Below are positions 1-9,499 of a stretch of 64,000 nucleotides of DNA, in pieces. Every line of letters begins with the position of its first letter. Position 1 is the first letter of the stretch. The position numbers were made by a program, and so were the translations under genes. The stretch comes from Cutibacterium granulosum (lineage in GTDB: Bacteria > Actinomycetota > Actinomycetes > Propionibacteriales > Propionibacteriaceae): the NCBI RefSeq assembly GCF_900186975.1, contig NZ_LT906441.1, positions 1,860,001-1,924,000 of the forward strand, written 5' to 3'. The notes beneath the pieces were generated by a model. That model saw only the letters and a list, made by a program, of their open reading frames with translations. It was not told the DNA's origin and ran no database searches.

Positions 1-1683
<1,683 letters not shown>

Positions 1684-3096
1684 ATGAGCAGTGCAGAAGT
1701 GGTTGAGGTGACGACCGAGGTTTTCGACGAACTGGCAGCAGCGGGATGCCGTCCCCACCGGCTCCTGGTCTGCCAGCACGGACGTCTGCTCGCAGCATGC
1801 CGGAACGCCCCGTGGCAGAAGCACCAGCCGTCACTGGTGTACTCGGTGTCCAAGACGTTCACCTCCATGGCCGTGGGCATCGCGGTCGACGAGGGGCATT
1901 TCGAATATCTCGACCGTCTGGTCGACCTGTGGCCGGAGATCCTGCCCGAACAGCTGGGGAAGGTGGCCAGCCAGATCCGGGTACGCGACCTGCTCACCAT
2001 GTCTTCCGGGCACAGCCCGGAACAGACCGAGCAACTACTGGCACGCAACCACCCACCCGCGGAGTCGTCGGTGGCGGACTTCCTGGCCACCGAGCCGCTC
2101 AGCCGTCCAGGCACCGACTTCGCCTACAACAATCTGGCAAGTTGGATCCTGGGACGCCTCGTCGCCCGACACACCGGACGCACCGTCGTCGACCTGGTGG
2201 ACCAGCACGTCCTCGCTCCCCTGGAGATCACCGAATACTCCTGGCAGCGTGATCTGGACGGCCAAGTGCTGGGCTACAGCGGTCTCCACATCGACGCCTC
2301 GGACCTGCTCAAGGTGGGGCAACTGCTGCTTGACGACGGCATTCACCACGGCGCGCGGCTGCTCCCGGCTGAGTGGATCGACATGCACCGACGCACCCAG
2401 GTGAGGACGGACGGCAACGCTGGCCCGGACTGGGCACTGGGCTATGGCTGGCAGGTGTGGACCTCACAGCATGGCTACCGACTGGACGGGGCCTTCGGCC
2501 AGTACGTCCTGGTGCTCCCCGAGCAGGACGCCGTCATCGTCTCGACGAACAACTGTCCGGCAGCAGGCCCGGGAGCGATCCAGACCGTGTTGAGCACGAT
2601 GTGGCAACGCCTCGTCCCAGCCCTGGACAGGACGGCACACAGCGACCCCGAACCAGACGATGCGGATCACACCCTGGCGGACGACGACGTCACAGAGGTG
2701 ACACGCACGATCCCCACCATCGACGGGGATTTCGACCCAGTCCGCTCGGTGCAGACCATGCTGGAGGGTGGTCATCTTGTCGTGGCCCCCGGACAGAACG
2801 GGTGGAACCTCACCTGGACGTTTCCCGACGACAGAACCCTGCGGGTGCGGGTGGGACACCAGCGTTGGGAACACACCCGCTGCGCGCTGCCGCCCCAGTC
2901 GTCGACCGGTGGCGCCGAGGGTCTGCTGGACGTGGCCTGCTGCGGGGGATGGACTGCAGCGGGACTCGTCATCGATCTTGCCGTGGTCTCCAGCCCGCAC
3001 ACCCTGCGTCTGGTACTGGGTGACGAGCCGTGCGCCACATGGGACTCAGAGCCGCTGGGTGACCAGACGTTGTGGTCCCTGGTACGCCCCGTGTGA
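1684..3096 (+). CDS. serine hydrolase of the beta-lactamase / penicillin-binding fold
   Basis: Class C beta-lactamase-like protein of 470 residues. The catalytic serine-lysine motif SVSK is at residues 54-57 and the YNN motif at 148-150, inside FAYNNLASWILGRLV. A later GAFGQYVLVLP stretch occupies the place of the usual third active-site strand. No clear signal peptide is present, so a cytoplasmic esterase or peptidase is likelier than a secreted lactamase. The C-terminal 130 residues lie outside the core fold and resemble an add-on beta domain. GTG at 1675 is an alternative start in the same frame; ATG at 1684 is chosen. The substrate is unknown. Confidence 0.85.
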   Translation: MSSAEVVEVTTEVFDELAAAGCRPHRLLVCQHGRLLAACRNAPWQKHQPSLVYSVSKTFTSMAVGIAVDEGHFEYLDRLVDLWPEILPEQLGKVASQIRVRDLLTMSSGHSPEQTEQLLARNHPPAESSVADFLATEPLSRPGTDFAYNNLASWILGRLVARHTGRTVVDLVDQHVLAPLEITEYSWQRDLDGQVLGYSGLHIDASDLLKVGQLLLDDGIHHGARLLPAEWIDMHRRTQVRTDGNAGPDWALGYGWQVWTSQHGYRLDGAFGQYVLVLPEQDAVIVSTNNCPAAGPGAIQTVLSTMWQRLVPALDRTAHSDPEPDDADHTLADDDVTEVTRTIPTIDGDFDPVRSVQTMLEGGHLVVAPGQNGWNLTWTFPDDRTLRVRVGHQRWEHTRCALPPQSSTGGAEGLLDVACCGGWTAAGLVIDLAVVSSPHTLRLVLGDEPCATWDSEPLGDQTLWSLVRPV

Positions 3097-3246
3097 ACAT
3101 GCCCCGTGTGACGGCCGCATCGTGCAGGAGTCGGGAACCGCCAGTCACGTGCACCGGTCGCCCGGGATCGCACGGAGCACAGCCATGCCAGGAGCGACAG
3201 AACACCTTCTGCGGGTTTTCCGGGCCAAGGCCGCCACGCGAGTCAC

Positions 3247-4467
3247 TCACACCCCGAGTTCGTCGACGCGCCCCTTGGCTGCCAGCTGGCCACACGCCCC
3301 GTCGATGTCGGAGCCACGGGTGTCGCGCACCGTCACTGGAATCTTCCACCGTTCCAGGGTGGCGACGAAGGCGTCCTGGTCCTCCTGACGCGAAGCCGTC
3401 CACCGCGACCCGGGCGTCGGGTTGAGGGGGATGAGATTGACGTGCGCCCAGTTCCAGTCGCCCCGACGCCGCAGCTGTCTGGCCAGCACGGCAGCGCGAT
3501 CGGCCTGGTCGTTGATGTCACGCATCAGTGCATACTCGATCGACACTCGTCGTTTCGTGGTCTCGGCATACTGGAACGCCGCATCGAGCAGGTCGTCGAC
3601 CTTCCAGCGCTTGTTGGCGGGAATGAGCTCGTCACGAAGTTCGTCGTCGGGGGCGTGCAGCGACACGGCGAGGGTGACCGGCAGGCCTTCCTCGGTGAGC
3701 GCCCGAATGCGCGGCACCAGTCCGACCGTCGAGATCGTCAGGGCCCGGGCGCTCATCCCGACACCTCCTGGGGTGGGGGTGGTGAGGGTTCGCACTGCGT
3801 GCAGCACCGATTTGTAGTTGGCCATCGGTTCGCCCATGCCCATGAAGACGATGTTGTGCACCCGCTCACGTGCACCCCGCACTCCCCCGGCCGCGATGAG
3901 ACGGTTGGCTGCAAGCACCTGGGTGACGATCTCGGAGGCCAGCATGTTGCGCTGGATACCGCCCTGGCCCGTCGCACAGAACGGGCAGGCCATGCCGCAC
4001 CCGGCCTGGGAGGAGATGCACAGCGTGGTGCGTGCCGCAGAGTGCCGAGTGGCCGGGTAGTGCATGAGCACCGATTCGACCAGCGCCCCACCGATGAGAC
4101 GCCACAAGGTCTTGACGGTCGTACCGCGATCGGCGCTCTGCTGGGAGACCTGGGTGATCATGGTGGGGAACCAGGCCTCGGCGATCCGGGCCCGAGCGTC
4201 CTTGGGAAGGTCCGTCCACTCGGTGGGGTCGATCTCCCATCGTTCGAAGACGTGGGAGTTGATCTGCTTGGCACGGAAGGCCGGCAGGCCAAGGTCCTTG
4301 ACGGCTTGGACCCGTTGGTCGTCGGTGAGGTCGATCCAGTGCTTGCGCGGCATCCGACGTGCTGGCGACTTGACGACGACCGGCCGCTGTTTTCCTGGTT
4401 CGGCCAAGGGTGTCTCGGGCAGGGCGAGGCCGAGTCGCGACGTGGTGGGGCGTGCATCGTGGGTCAT
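3247..4467 (-). CDS. rlmN: 23S rRNA (adenine2503-C2) / tRNA A37 methyltransferase RlmN
   Basis: Radical-SAM dual-specificity methyltransferase that modifies A2503 of 23S rRNA. The 406-residue protein has the family cluster motif CxxxCxxC at C157, C161 and C164 (QAGCGMACPFCATGQGG). Further support is GMGEPMANY, the VSLHAPDDELRD segment and the C-terminal VRDTRGSDIDGACGQLA containing the second catalytic cysteine. The reading frame is open upstream through the att remnant, but the ATG at 4467 with gagga upstream gives the normal length. About 35 N-terminal residues precede the conserved domain. It is the last host gene before the prophage. Confidence 0.95.
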   Translation of the reverse strand: MTHDARPTTSRLGLALPETPLAEPGKQRPVVVKSPARRMPRKHWIDLTDDQRVQAVKDLGLPAFRAKQINSHVFERWEIDPTEWTDLPKDARARIAEAWFPTMITQVSQQSADRGTTVKTLWRLIGGALVESVLMHYPATRHSAARTTLCISSQAGCGMACPFCATGQGGIQRNMLASEIVTQVLAANRLIAAGGVRGARERVHNIVFMGMGEPMANYKSVLHAVRTLTTPTPGGVGMSARALTISTVGLVPRIRALTEEGLPVTLAVSLHAPDDELRDELIPANKRWKVDDLLDAAFQYAETTKRRVSIEYALMRDINDQADRAAVLARQLRRRGDWNWAHVNLIPLNPTPGSRWTASRQEDQDAFVATLERWKIPVTVRDTRGSDIDGACGQLAAKGRVDELGV

Positions 4468-4589
4468 GGAACCATCCTCGTCATCGACACCAGAAGTGAC
4501 AAGCGGACAAGAGGCCAGCGTCCCACTGCTGATTGGATGTCCTGGTACTGCTCGCATCGTGCGTGGGACGGTGGCACCTGATGTGCACA

Positions 4590-4641
4590 TGGTCGGGGCG
4601 ACAGGGCTCGAACCTGCGGTCTCCTGCTCCCAAAGCAGGCG
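4590..4641 (-). repeat. attL: displaced 3' part of tRNA-Pro
   Basis: This 52-bp stretch matches 16768-16819, the anticodon-to-CCA part of tRNA-Pro, with one mismatch (g at 4606, a at 16784). The other partner of the pair is inside the intact tRNA gene. No 5' half of a tRNA follows here, so it is the displaced host 3' end. Strand exchange probably occurred in the mismatch-free 35-bp part 4607-4641, which includes the anticodon stem-loop. Confidence 0.9.
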
Positions 4642-4648
4642 GCACCAC

Positions 4649-5698
4649 CTAGCCCGGCGACGACGGTAAGGAATCGGTAAAAGCCTGCTCGGAACCGGCG
4701 CCCGCCAGCTGCGAATCCATCCTCGCCGCCACATCGTCCAGACCCTTGTCCCACAGCGCGGCGTACACGTCCAGCGTCATCGCCGCCGACGCATGGCCGA
4801 GCATCCTCTGCACCGCCTTGACGTCCGCCCCCGACGCTATCGCCAGCGACGCCGCCGTGTGCCGCAGATCATGGACGTGCAGCCCCGCCATGCCAGCCCG
4901 GACGGTAGCCGGGGTGAAATGCCGCGACCTCCATGAGTCCTTGTGCACCCTTGTCCCCAGCCGCGTGACGAACAGCGGCTGATCGGCCGGCCTGCCCAGG
5001 TCCAGCATCGCCAACACCGAGGCCGGGACTGGCACATCCCTGCCGCGCCCGGATTTGGCGTGGCACACCCGCAGTCATCGGGTGGCCGGGCTGACGTCGG
5101 CGACGTCGAGGGCGCAGCACTCCCCCACCCTGATACCGGTGGTGCCCAGCAGCATCACCATCGCCTCCCAGCCGTGGCACTCGTCGGCCAGACGGACCAG
5201 ATCCTCGGCTGACAGGAAGCGCGGCTCGCGTGGACGCTCACTGGGCACCCGCACCCCGGACAGATCGGCCACGTCGCCGATTGATCCGCGCAGGCATTGC
5301 AGGATCTTGTGCTTGAGCGAGGGTGAAGCCGGGCCGTGGTCGGTGCGCAAACCTGCCAGCCACACCTGCACCTGCGCGGGGTCAACCTCGTCGGCAGGCA
5401 TGCCAGCCCATTCTCCCTTGACCCACGACGCGGCCACACGCGCCGCCTCCCGCCCCTTGGGCGACAGGCCGGCCTTCCCGGCCAGCCACACGTCCACACG
5501 CTCACCGACCGTCCGCCCGTCCGACGGCCTGGGCCGCCCCTGCGCGATGCGAGCCGCGTTGATGTAGTCGGCCTCGGCGCGGGTGCGGCAGGCCGTCGAC
5601 GGCCACCCCGCCACCACGACCCGCCAGCGCAGGCCACGCCCGTCACGCTTGGTCGGTGTGCCGTCCCTGTGACGCCACAGATCAATGACAGCCATCAT
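4649..5698 (-). pseudogene. int: tyrosine-recombinase integrase with in-frame TGA
   Basis: Phage integrase of the tyrosine recombinase family, which would catalyse integration at tRNA-Pro. The N-terminal part has the usual arm/core DNA-binding region. GIRVGECCAL carries the first catalytic arginine, HDLRH the HxxR motif, LGHA the next histidine, and LDVYA the tyrosine nucleophile. An in-frame TGA at 5075-5077 splits the gene between the first arginine and HxxR; homologous sequence continues in the same frame as LRVCHAKSGRG. A CGA to TGA change would explain it. The upstream fragment lacks HxxR and the tyrosine and should be inactive unless readthrough occurs. The start ATG at 5698 overlaps the stop of the HicB-like gene (ATGA). 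Confidence 0.88.
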
Positions 5699-6066
5699 CC
5701 ATGGGCGAGCTGAGCCACTCGCCCGCGTGTGACACCGAGCACGGTGGCGCACTCGGCCATGGTCAATCCCTCGGCGCGCAGATGGCGCACGGCTGCCCTG
5801 GAGGCTGCGGCGGCCTCTTTCTGGGCGGCGGCAGCCTCGGTGGTGCGACGGCGTGCGTCCACGGCCTCCGCGTAACTGTCGATTTGGGGGATGACAGTAA
5901 TGGTCCAGTCGTCGTAATTGGTGTCCGGATCGTCGAGGTAGAGGTAGTCGCGGATCTGCCTCTCGGCTTGGTCGAGTGTCTTGGACTGGGTGCAGTGGTG
6001 GTCGTCGATGTGGAGTTCCCATCCGCCGCGCCAGCGGATGGCTTTCACTGTCATGGTCTTGCTCAT
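5695..6066 (-). CDS. HicB-like antitoxin with C-terminal helix-turn-helix
   Basis: A 123-residue protein. The N-terminal 45 residues (VKAIRWRGGWELHIDD...SKTLDQAERQIRDYL) match the partial RNase H-like HicB fold. The C-terminal 30 (GLTMAECATVLGVTRGRVAQLAHG) form a helix-turn-helix, as expected for an antitoxin that represses its own operon. An alanine-rich helix (EAAAAQKEAAAASRAA) joins them. The start overlaps the expected stop of the HicA-like gene (AAATGA), and its own stop overlaps the int start, so all three are translationally coupled. The assignment rests on fold pattern and neighbour, not on strong identity. Confidence 0.65.
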   Translation of the reverse strand: MSKTMTVKAIRWRGGWELHIDDHHCTQSKTLDQAERQIRDYLYLDDPDTNYDDWTITVIPQIDSYAEAVDARRRTTEAAAAQKEAAAASRAAVRHLRAEGLTMAECATVLGVTRGRVAQLAHG

Positions 6067-6244
6067 TTGGTGGCCTCCTTGATACCTGCCGGACGACTCC
6101 TGCTGACACTTCGCGGCTGTGGGTGATGGTGATGTGGTGTGGGCCGTTGTCCCACCGCTCGTGGTCGCCCCTGACCCGGGATTTGGTGAAGCCGGCTTTG
6201 GACAGGAGTTTGGCGACGTCGCGGTACTTCATCGGCTTGACCAT
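6063..6244 (-). pseudogene. HicA-like toxin, frameshifted near its C-terminus
   Basis: The translation KYRDVAKLLSKAGFTKSRVR followed by GDHERWDN...HHITITHSREVSAGVVRQV matches the small HicA mRNA-interferase fold. The catalytic histidine lies in GDHERW, where the family usually has GSHH. After residues VVRQV (about 6080) the frame runs on through the HicB gene without a stop and joins the int frame. One extra base there would give VVRQVIKEATK ending at TGA 6063-6065, overlapping the HicB start. A single-base deletion is therefore likely. The core fold is upstream of the shift, so partial activity cannot be excluded. Neither start candidate (6244 or 6232) has a good ribosome site. Confidence 0.6.
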
Positions 6245-6277
6245 GAGTCATGCATAGCCCACCTAAACGCTCCATGC

Positions 6278-6718
6278 CTAGTCCCGGTAACCACATTCTT
6301 TTCCTCCCCCTCCCCTCACGTCATCGGCCACAGCATCCAGCACCCTCCGCTGAGCTGGTGTCAAACCGGCCAGCCGCGCTGCCAGCATGTCGGCGTCCAC
6401 CCACAGCTCATCGGCCATCTCGGCGGCATCGCCAGTCCAGCGGACGGCATCGGCCAGCTCATCGATGCCGACCAGGCGGCACGCGGCAGCCTGCTCCACC
6501 AGCGTCTCCTCCCGCGGATCAGCAGACGGCCCCCGGGCGACGTGCTCCAGCTCGTGGGCGATGGCGCAGCGCCTACCCGCCTGCGACAGGTTGATGTCGA
6601 CGGTGATGGTGCACGCCGACCAGTCGATGAGGGCGGCAGTGGCCTCGGGTAGTCGCTCCCACAGCAGTGTCCAGTCCGTCAGGTCGCGCAGCCGCCGCCA
6701 CGGATGATCGTCGCTCAT
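6278..6718 (-). CDS. ImmA/IrrE-family zinc metallopeptidase
   Basis: A 146-residue protein with the gluzincin motif HELEH (residues 55-59, in CAIAHELEHVARG). In integrative elements such peptidases cleave a neighbouring repressor after DNA damage to trigger induction. Here the likely partner is the repressor at 8786-9304 in the same arm. The order catalytic helix then a helical C-terminal half (LVEQAAACRLVGIDELADAV, LAARLAGLTPAQRRVLDAVADDV) is typical. ATG at 6718 or 6730 could be the start and neither has a strong ribosome site. The short length suggests a minimal phage-type version. Confidence 0.8.
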   Translation of the reverse strand: MSDDHPWRRLRDLTDWTLLWERLPEATAALIDWSACTITVDINLSQAGRRCAIAHELEHVARGPSADPREETLVEQAAACRLVGIDELADAVRWTGDAAEMADELWVDADMLAARLAGLTPAQRRVLDAVADDVRGGGGKECGYRD

Positions 6719-6797
6719 GGCCCACATCATGACCGGGCCGACCGACCATCACCGGGAAATGACAGCGGTGTGATTGCCGAACAGGCTTGTCAGGGGC

Positions 6798-7292
6798 TCA
6801 GTCCTTTGCGGCGGCCCTCTGATTCCCGCGCTCCTGGACGAGTTGCACCTTCATGACGAACTTCCTGGCCTTGTCCGTGTCGCCCTTCTCCATCTCGAGA
6901 ATCTCGACGTCGCCAGTGTCGGTGTTCATGAGGGTGACGTACCCGACCTTCTTGTGCTTCTTCGACATGGCACCGACGGCTGTCCCGACAGGCCCTGCGA
7001 GCAACGTGCCAGCTGCGATCCGGGTTGCTGTCATGCGGACCTTGTCCGGGCTGTCGGCGTACTCGATGACCAGCTTGTCCAGCGGGTAGAACTTCAGGCG
7101 GTGCCTGACGACACCGTTCGAGAGGCGGATGTCGGCGACCGATGCTGTTTCGGTGTCGTAGGTGGTCCTGAGTTCCTCCATCCTTGCCCTGGTGGCTGCC
7201 GACTCGGCGCGGGAGCGCTCCCGCGCCCGCGCCCGCGCCCACATGCTCGGCTTCTTGTCGTTGCTCTGCTCAGGCTCGTTGGGTGTGCTCAT
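6798..7292 (-). CDS. unknown prophage protein with a central hydrophobic segment
   Basis: A 164-residue protein that I do not recognise. The charged N-terminus (about residues 12-40, with repeated ARARERSRAESAATRAR) is probably a basic helix. The middle (SNGVVRHRLKFYPLDKLVIEYADS) looks like a beta-rich small domain. Residues about 105-125 (ATRIAAGTLLAGPVGTAVGAM) are glycine-rich and hydrophobic and may insert in membrane. ATG at 7292 follows ggagcaagg. The open frame extends further upstream, but that part has non-coding character. It sits between ImmA and DUF3800 in the lysogeny arm, a common place for accessory genes. Confidence 0.65.
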   Translation of the reverse strand: MSTPNEPEQSNDKKPSMWARARARERSRAESAATRARMEELRTTYDTETASVADIRLSNGVVRHRLKFYPLDKLVIEYADSPDKVRMTATRIAAGTLLAGPVGTAVGAMSKKHKKVGYVTLMNTDTGDVEILEMEKGDTDKARKFVMKVQLVQERGNQRAAAKD

Positions 7293-7480
7293 GATGATGT
7301 CCTTGCTCCTGTCACGCCACCATTGGCGCTGCCTCCCCAAGTACAGCACGGATTCGTCTGGGTGTTGCGTGTGTGCGCGCAATGACTCATACTGGAAGAG
7401 CCGAGACCCTCGGTCCGAAGAGTTACCAGAGGTGGCGCTCCGTCCGCAACGGGCGGATAGGGCCGAGGGTCGTACCATGT

Positions 7481-8164
7481 CTACTTGAACTTCCAGTACG
7501 TCCCTCTCGGCTGGTACGTCTTGGGCCGCAGCCTGTCACGGTTTGCGCACATGTTCTTGCTATCGGGGTTGTCCTCGGCCGAGCGGATGGCCCCGGCAAC
7601 CATGTCAGCGAGCTGAATGCCGACTGATCTCCGCGAGTCGACCAGAGAGACCTTGGAGATCGTTCCCGGGGATTCGCGGTTGACCATGCGCATCAGGTAC
7701 GCCGAGTCAGAGACACCGAACGCGTTGGTGTCCTGTCCGTCGATGAACACCTTCGCGTCCTTGATCTGATCGTAGTTCTTCGTCAGCAGCATGCGTATGG
7801 CGAAGGCTTTCAGTGCCGATGGGCTCTGGCGCAGGTGTCGACTGTAGATCTGCGGCTTGTCAATGATGATTGCTCTGATCGCATAGTCCACCGGGTCGAT
7901 GTACCTGAAGAATCTCTCCCTGAAGGCCTTGCTCGACTTGGAGTGCTTGAACTCACCAACCCGCTTGGGGATGCGGCCTGGTTTGGCGTGCTTGCACTGT
8001 TCGGCGTACCAGTCATCGCGAGCCTGCTGCATGCACGTATCAAGCAGCTCTATCTGCTCGGTGTCGTAGAACACGCAGGCAGCCATCACGAGATGCCTGG
8101 ATGAACCCTTGTCGAACTTGAATCCGCCGTCACCGGAATCGTCGACGTACACCCGCATGTTCAT
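7481..8164 (-). CDS. DUF3800 family protein
   Basis: A 227-residue protein with the marks of the DUF3800 family: N-terminal YVDDSGDGG, a central IDGQD and the late QLADMVAGAI motif. These acidic residues are arranged like an RNase H-type nuclease fold, so metal-dependent nuclease activity is a family-level inference. The ATG at 8164 has a ggagg site and overlaps the stop of a 15-codon mini-gene (ATGA). It lies downstream of a DUF2335 membrane protein gene and shares with it a duplicated 34-bp translation-start segment. The catalytic-looking residues are intact and the frame is clean, unlike several neighbours. Confidence 0.8.
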   Translation of the reverse strand: MNMRVYVDDSGDGGFKFDKGSSRHLVMAACVFYDTEQIELLDTCMQQARDDWYAEQCKHAKPGRIPKRVGEFKHSKSSKAFRERFFRYIDPVDYAIRAIIIDKPQIYSRHLRQSPSALKAFAIRMLLTKNYDQIKDAKVFIDGQDTNAFGVSDSAYLMRMVNRESPGTISKVSLVDSRRSVGIQLADMVAGAIRSAEDNPDSKNMCANRDRLRPKTYQPRGTYWKFK

Positions 8165-8192
8165 GCCTCGTCCCAACCTCCGGGGTCCTGGT
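8159..8192. repeat. 34-bp direct repeat, copy 1 (partner 8784-8817)
   Basis: The segments 8159-8192 and 8784-8817 are identical except for one base (a at 8176, g at 8801). Each contains, on the minus strand, a ggagg ribosome site, codons for DPGGWDEA, a stop and an overlapping ATG followed by AAC. Copy 1 starts the DUF3800 gene and copy 2 the DUF2335 gene. The gene start region was evidently duplicated together with the end of the preceding frame. Confidence 0.9.
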
Positions 8193-8208
8193 GACCTTGT
8201 GTGGTCAT
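8161..8208 (-). CDS. 15-codon coupling mini-ORF between the DUF2335 and DUF3800 genes
   Basis: A very short frame, MTTQGHQDPGGWDEA, fills the space between two genes. Its ATG overlaps the stop of the DUF2335 gene (ATGA, 8205-8208), and its TGA overlaps the DUF3800 ATG (8161-8164). The last eight residues, DPGGWDEA, are the same as the last eight of the repressor at 8786, because both come from a 34-bp repeat. A role in passing ribosomes on to the DUF3800 start is likelier than a functional peptide. Confidence 0.4.
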   Translation of the reverse strand: MTTQGHQDPGGWDEA

Positions 8209-8789
8209 GGTTTTGTCCCTTGGTCTTTGTGCTGGGTGTGGCGCCGCTCAGGAATGAACGACCCGATGAGCATGACCACCGGTGGCCCGAGCATGATTCC
8301 TGCCATGGCGGTCTTCCCCATGAACCCGAATATGGCGGCAAGGACGATGCAGACCAGCGACAGGAGCAGGGCGAAACTTTGACCATCGGAGTCGCGTTCG
8401 ATGGCGGCGTCGACGATGCGGTCCTCGCGGCGTGACACGTCGACGGTGGACGCCTCGTATCCGGCCATGATGCGCTCTGCCGCGCCGGGTAGCACCCGGT
8501 CGTAGCTCTCCAGTGTCTGCGGGTCCGGCAGCGGCCCTGATCTGGTGGTGATCAGTCCCGCGACGACGTTCTGGACCTCCCCGGTCCCTGCCAGGGCGTC
8601 GATGTCGGGAAGAGGCTGCTGAGATGCTTCAACGCCTGCGCCTGCCGCTGAATCGACTCGATCATCAACTGGTCGGCCCTGCCCGGACGGAACAGCCGGA
8701 ACGTCGCGAAGCCGTTCCTGATCGACCCCAGTGTGATCGTCGCCTTTCCCATGGGTCGAGTGTACGTCGTCACGGCTCTCCTTGTTCAT
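8205..8789 (-). CDS. DUF2335-like membrane protein, N-terminal frame uncertain
   Basis: The C-terminal half carries the DUF2335 pattern (LPDPQTLESYDRVLPGAAERIMAGYE), a short helix, and two membrane spans (FALLLSLVCIVLAAIFGF and AMAGIMLGPPVVMLIGSFI). The ATG at 8789 is coupled to the repressor stop (ATGA). However, codons of this frame before about 8610 are AT-rich in third position. The frame starting at GTG 8773, which has a good aaggag site, shows normal high-GC codons there (ATFRLFRPGRADQLMIESIQ). One missing C in the CCC run (GGG at 8607-8609 on the plus strand) would join that N-terminus to the membrane part as SSLFPDIDALAG. A frameshifted gene is therefore likely. Confidence 0.6.
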   Translation of the reverse strand: MNKESRDDVHSTHGKGDDHTGVDQERLRDVPAVPSGQGRPVDDRVDSAAGAGVEASQQPLPDIDALAGTGEVQNVVAGLITTRSGPLPDPQTLESYDRVLPGAAERIMAGYEASTVDVSRREDRIVDAAIERDSDGQSFALLLSLVCIVLAAIFGFMGKTAMAGIMLGPPVVMLIGSFIPERRHTQHKDQGTKP

Positions 8790-9304
8790 GCCTCGTCCCA
8801 GCCTCCGGGGTCCTGGTTTTCCTCGCCTGCCTGATCCTGCTCAACGAGCCGAATGCCCTTGGGCTGTCGAGTACGACGGGCGGCAAGCGTCATCTCGCCA
8901 CGCCCTGCCACTTCTAGCGGGCTCTTCTGATCCTCAGACGGCTGGTCATCACTGCTACTTCCTTGCATCTTCGGGCGAGCAAGCAACGCGATCACGCGAT
9001 CGATCGCGTCTCGCTCGTCCTTGTCCAATAGGTTCGCCTCAGGAGGAGGACGGTATGGTTCTGTTTCCGCCCGCCTGCGTCCAGCCCATTCGGCGATAAG
9101 GCGTGGATCCAGATGGAGAGCCTTGGCTACCGCATCGATGGTGGCTTGGTCTGTCCTTCTGGAGCCGTCCTTCATGGCCGTGAGCGTCGACGGATGCCTA
9201 TCTATCGCTTCGGCAAGTGCAGTCCACGAGGGACCCTTGCCGGAGCGCCGGTCGGTGAATCCAGCCGCCACTAGAGCTTCGTCCCATCCGTTCGGTGTGC
9301 TCAC
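8786..9304 (-). CDS. phage repressor-like helix-turn-helix protein
   Basis: A 172-residue protein with an N-terminal helix-turn-helix: SWTALAEAIDRHPSTLTAMKDGSRRTDQATIDAVAKALHL is the XRE-type five-helix pattern at residues about 26-65. A charged linker and disordered tail follow. It is transcribed away from the operator cluster at 9305-9499 and opposite the Cro-like gene, the classic position of a CI-type repressor. No LexA-type peptidase domain is visible, so inactivation by the ImmA peptidase or the antirepressor at 10215 is a reasonable inference. The start is GTG at 9304, inside the first operator copy. The stop couples to the DUF2335 gene. Confidence 0.8.
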   Translation of the reverse strand: MSTPNGWDEALVAAGFTDRRSGKGPSWTALAEAIDRHPSTLTAMKDGSRRTDQATIDAVAKALHLDPRLIAEWAGRRRAETEPYRPPPEANLLDKDERDAIDRVIALLARPKMQGSSSDDQPSEDQKSPLEVAGRGEMTLAARRTRQPKGIRLVEQDQAGEENQDPGGWDEA

Positions 9305-9499
9305 GTCTACCTACTGTCCAGCGATGTTCGAGGATCGTCTAGCCGACATGTAGACGATCTGTCTACAAAATACACATAAGGAACTCTCTAGCCCACCCGT
9401 TTAGGCGTCTACAGCGTTTCGTCAGAGTAGACAGTTACGTCTATATCGTCTATCATCTTGCACAATGTTCGGTGATCGTCTACAGTCAGGAGCACCCCA
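9305..9499. promoter_or_regulatory. prophage lysis-lysogeny control region with repeated GTCTAC operators
   Basis: The region between the divergent repressor and Cro-like genes contains many copies of cgtctac or its complement: 9304-9310, 9336-9341, 9350-9356, 9361-9366, 9406-9412, 9427-9432, 9438-9443, 9447-9452 and 9477-9483. Two of them form a perfect inverted repeat, atcgtcta (9334-9341) and tagacgat (9351-9358) with a 9-base spacer. The stretch is AT-richer than its surroundings, as expected for two divergent promoters. The last copy overlaps the Cro-like gene leader. Binding by repressor and Cro is inferred. Confidence 0.8.

Noticed and set aside
4649-5068. A separate 139-residue gene after the int stop
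   Set aside because: It is the C-terminal catalytic half of the same integrase in the same frame beyond the TGA; no independent ribosome site is seen at its GTG.
5075-6244. A continuous 389-codon leftward frame
   Set aside because: It is the HicA-like frame running out of phase through the HicB-like gene into the N-terminal part of int. The middle third has shadow composition, so it is not one protein.
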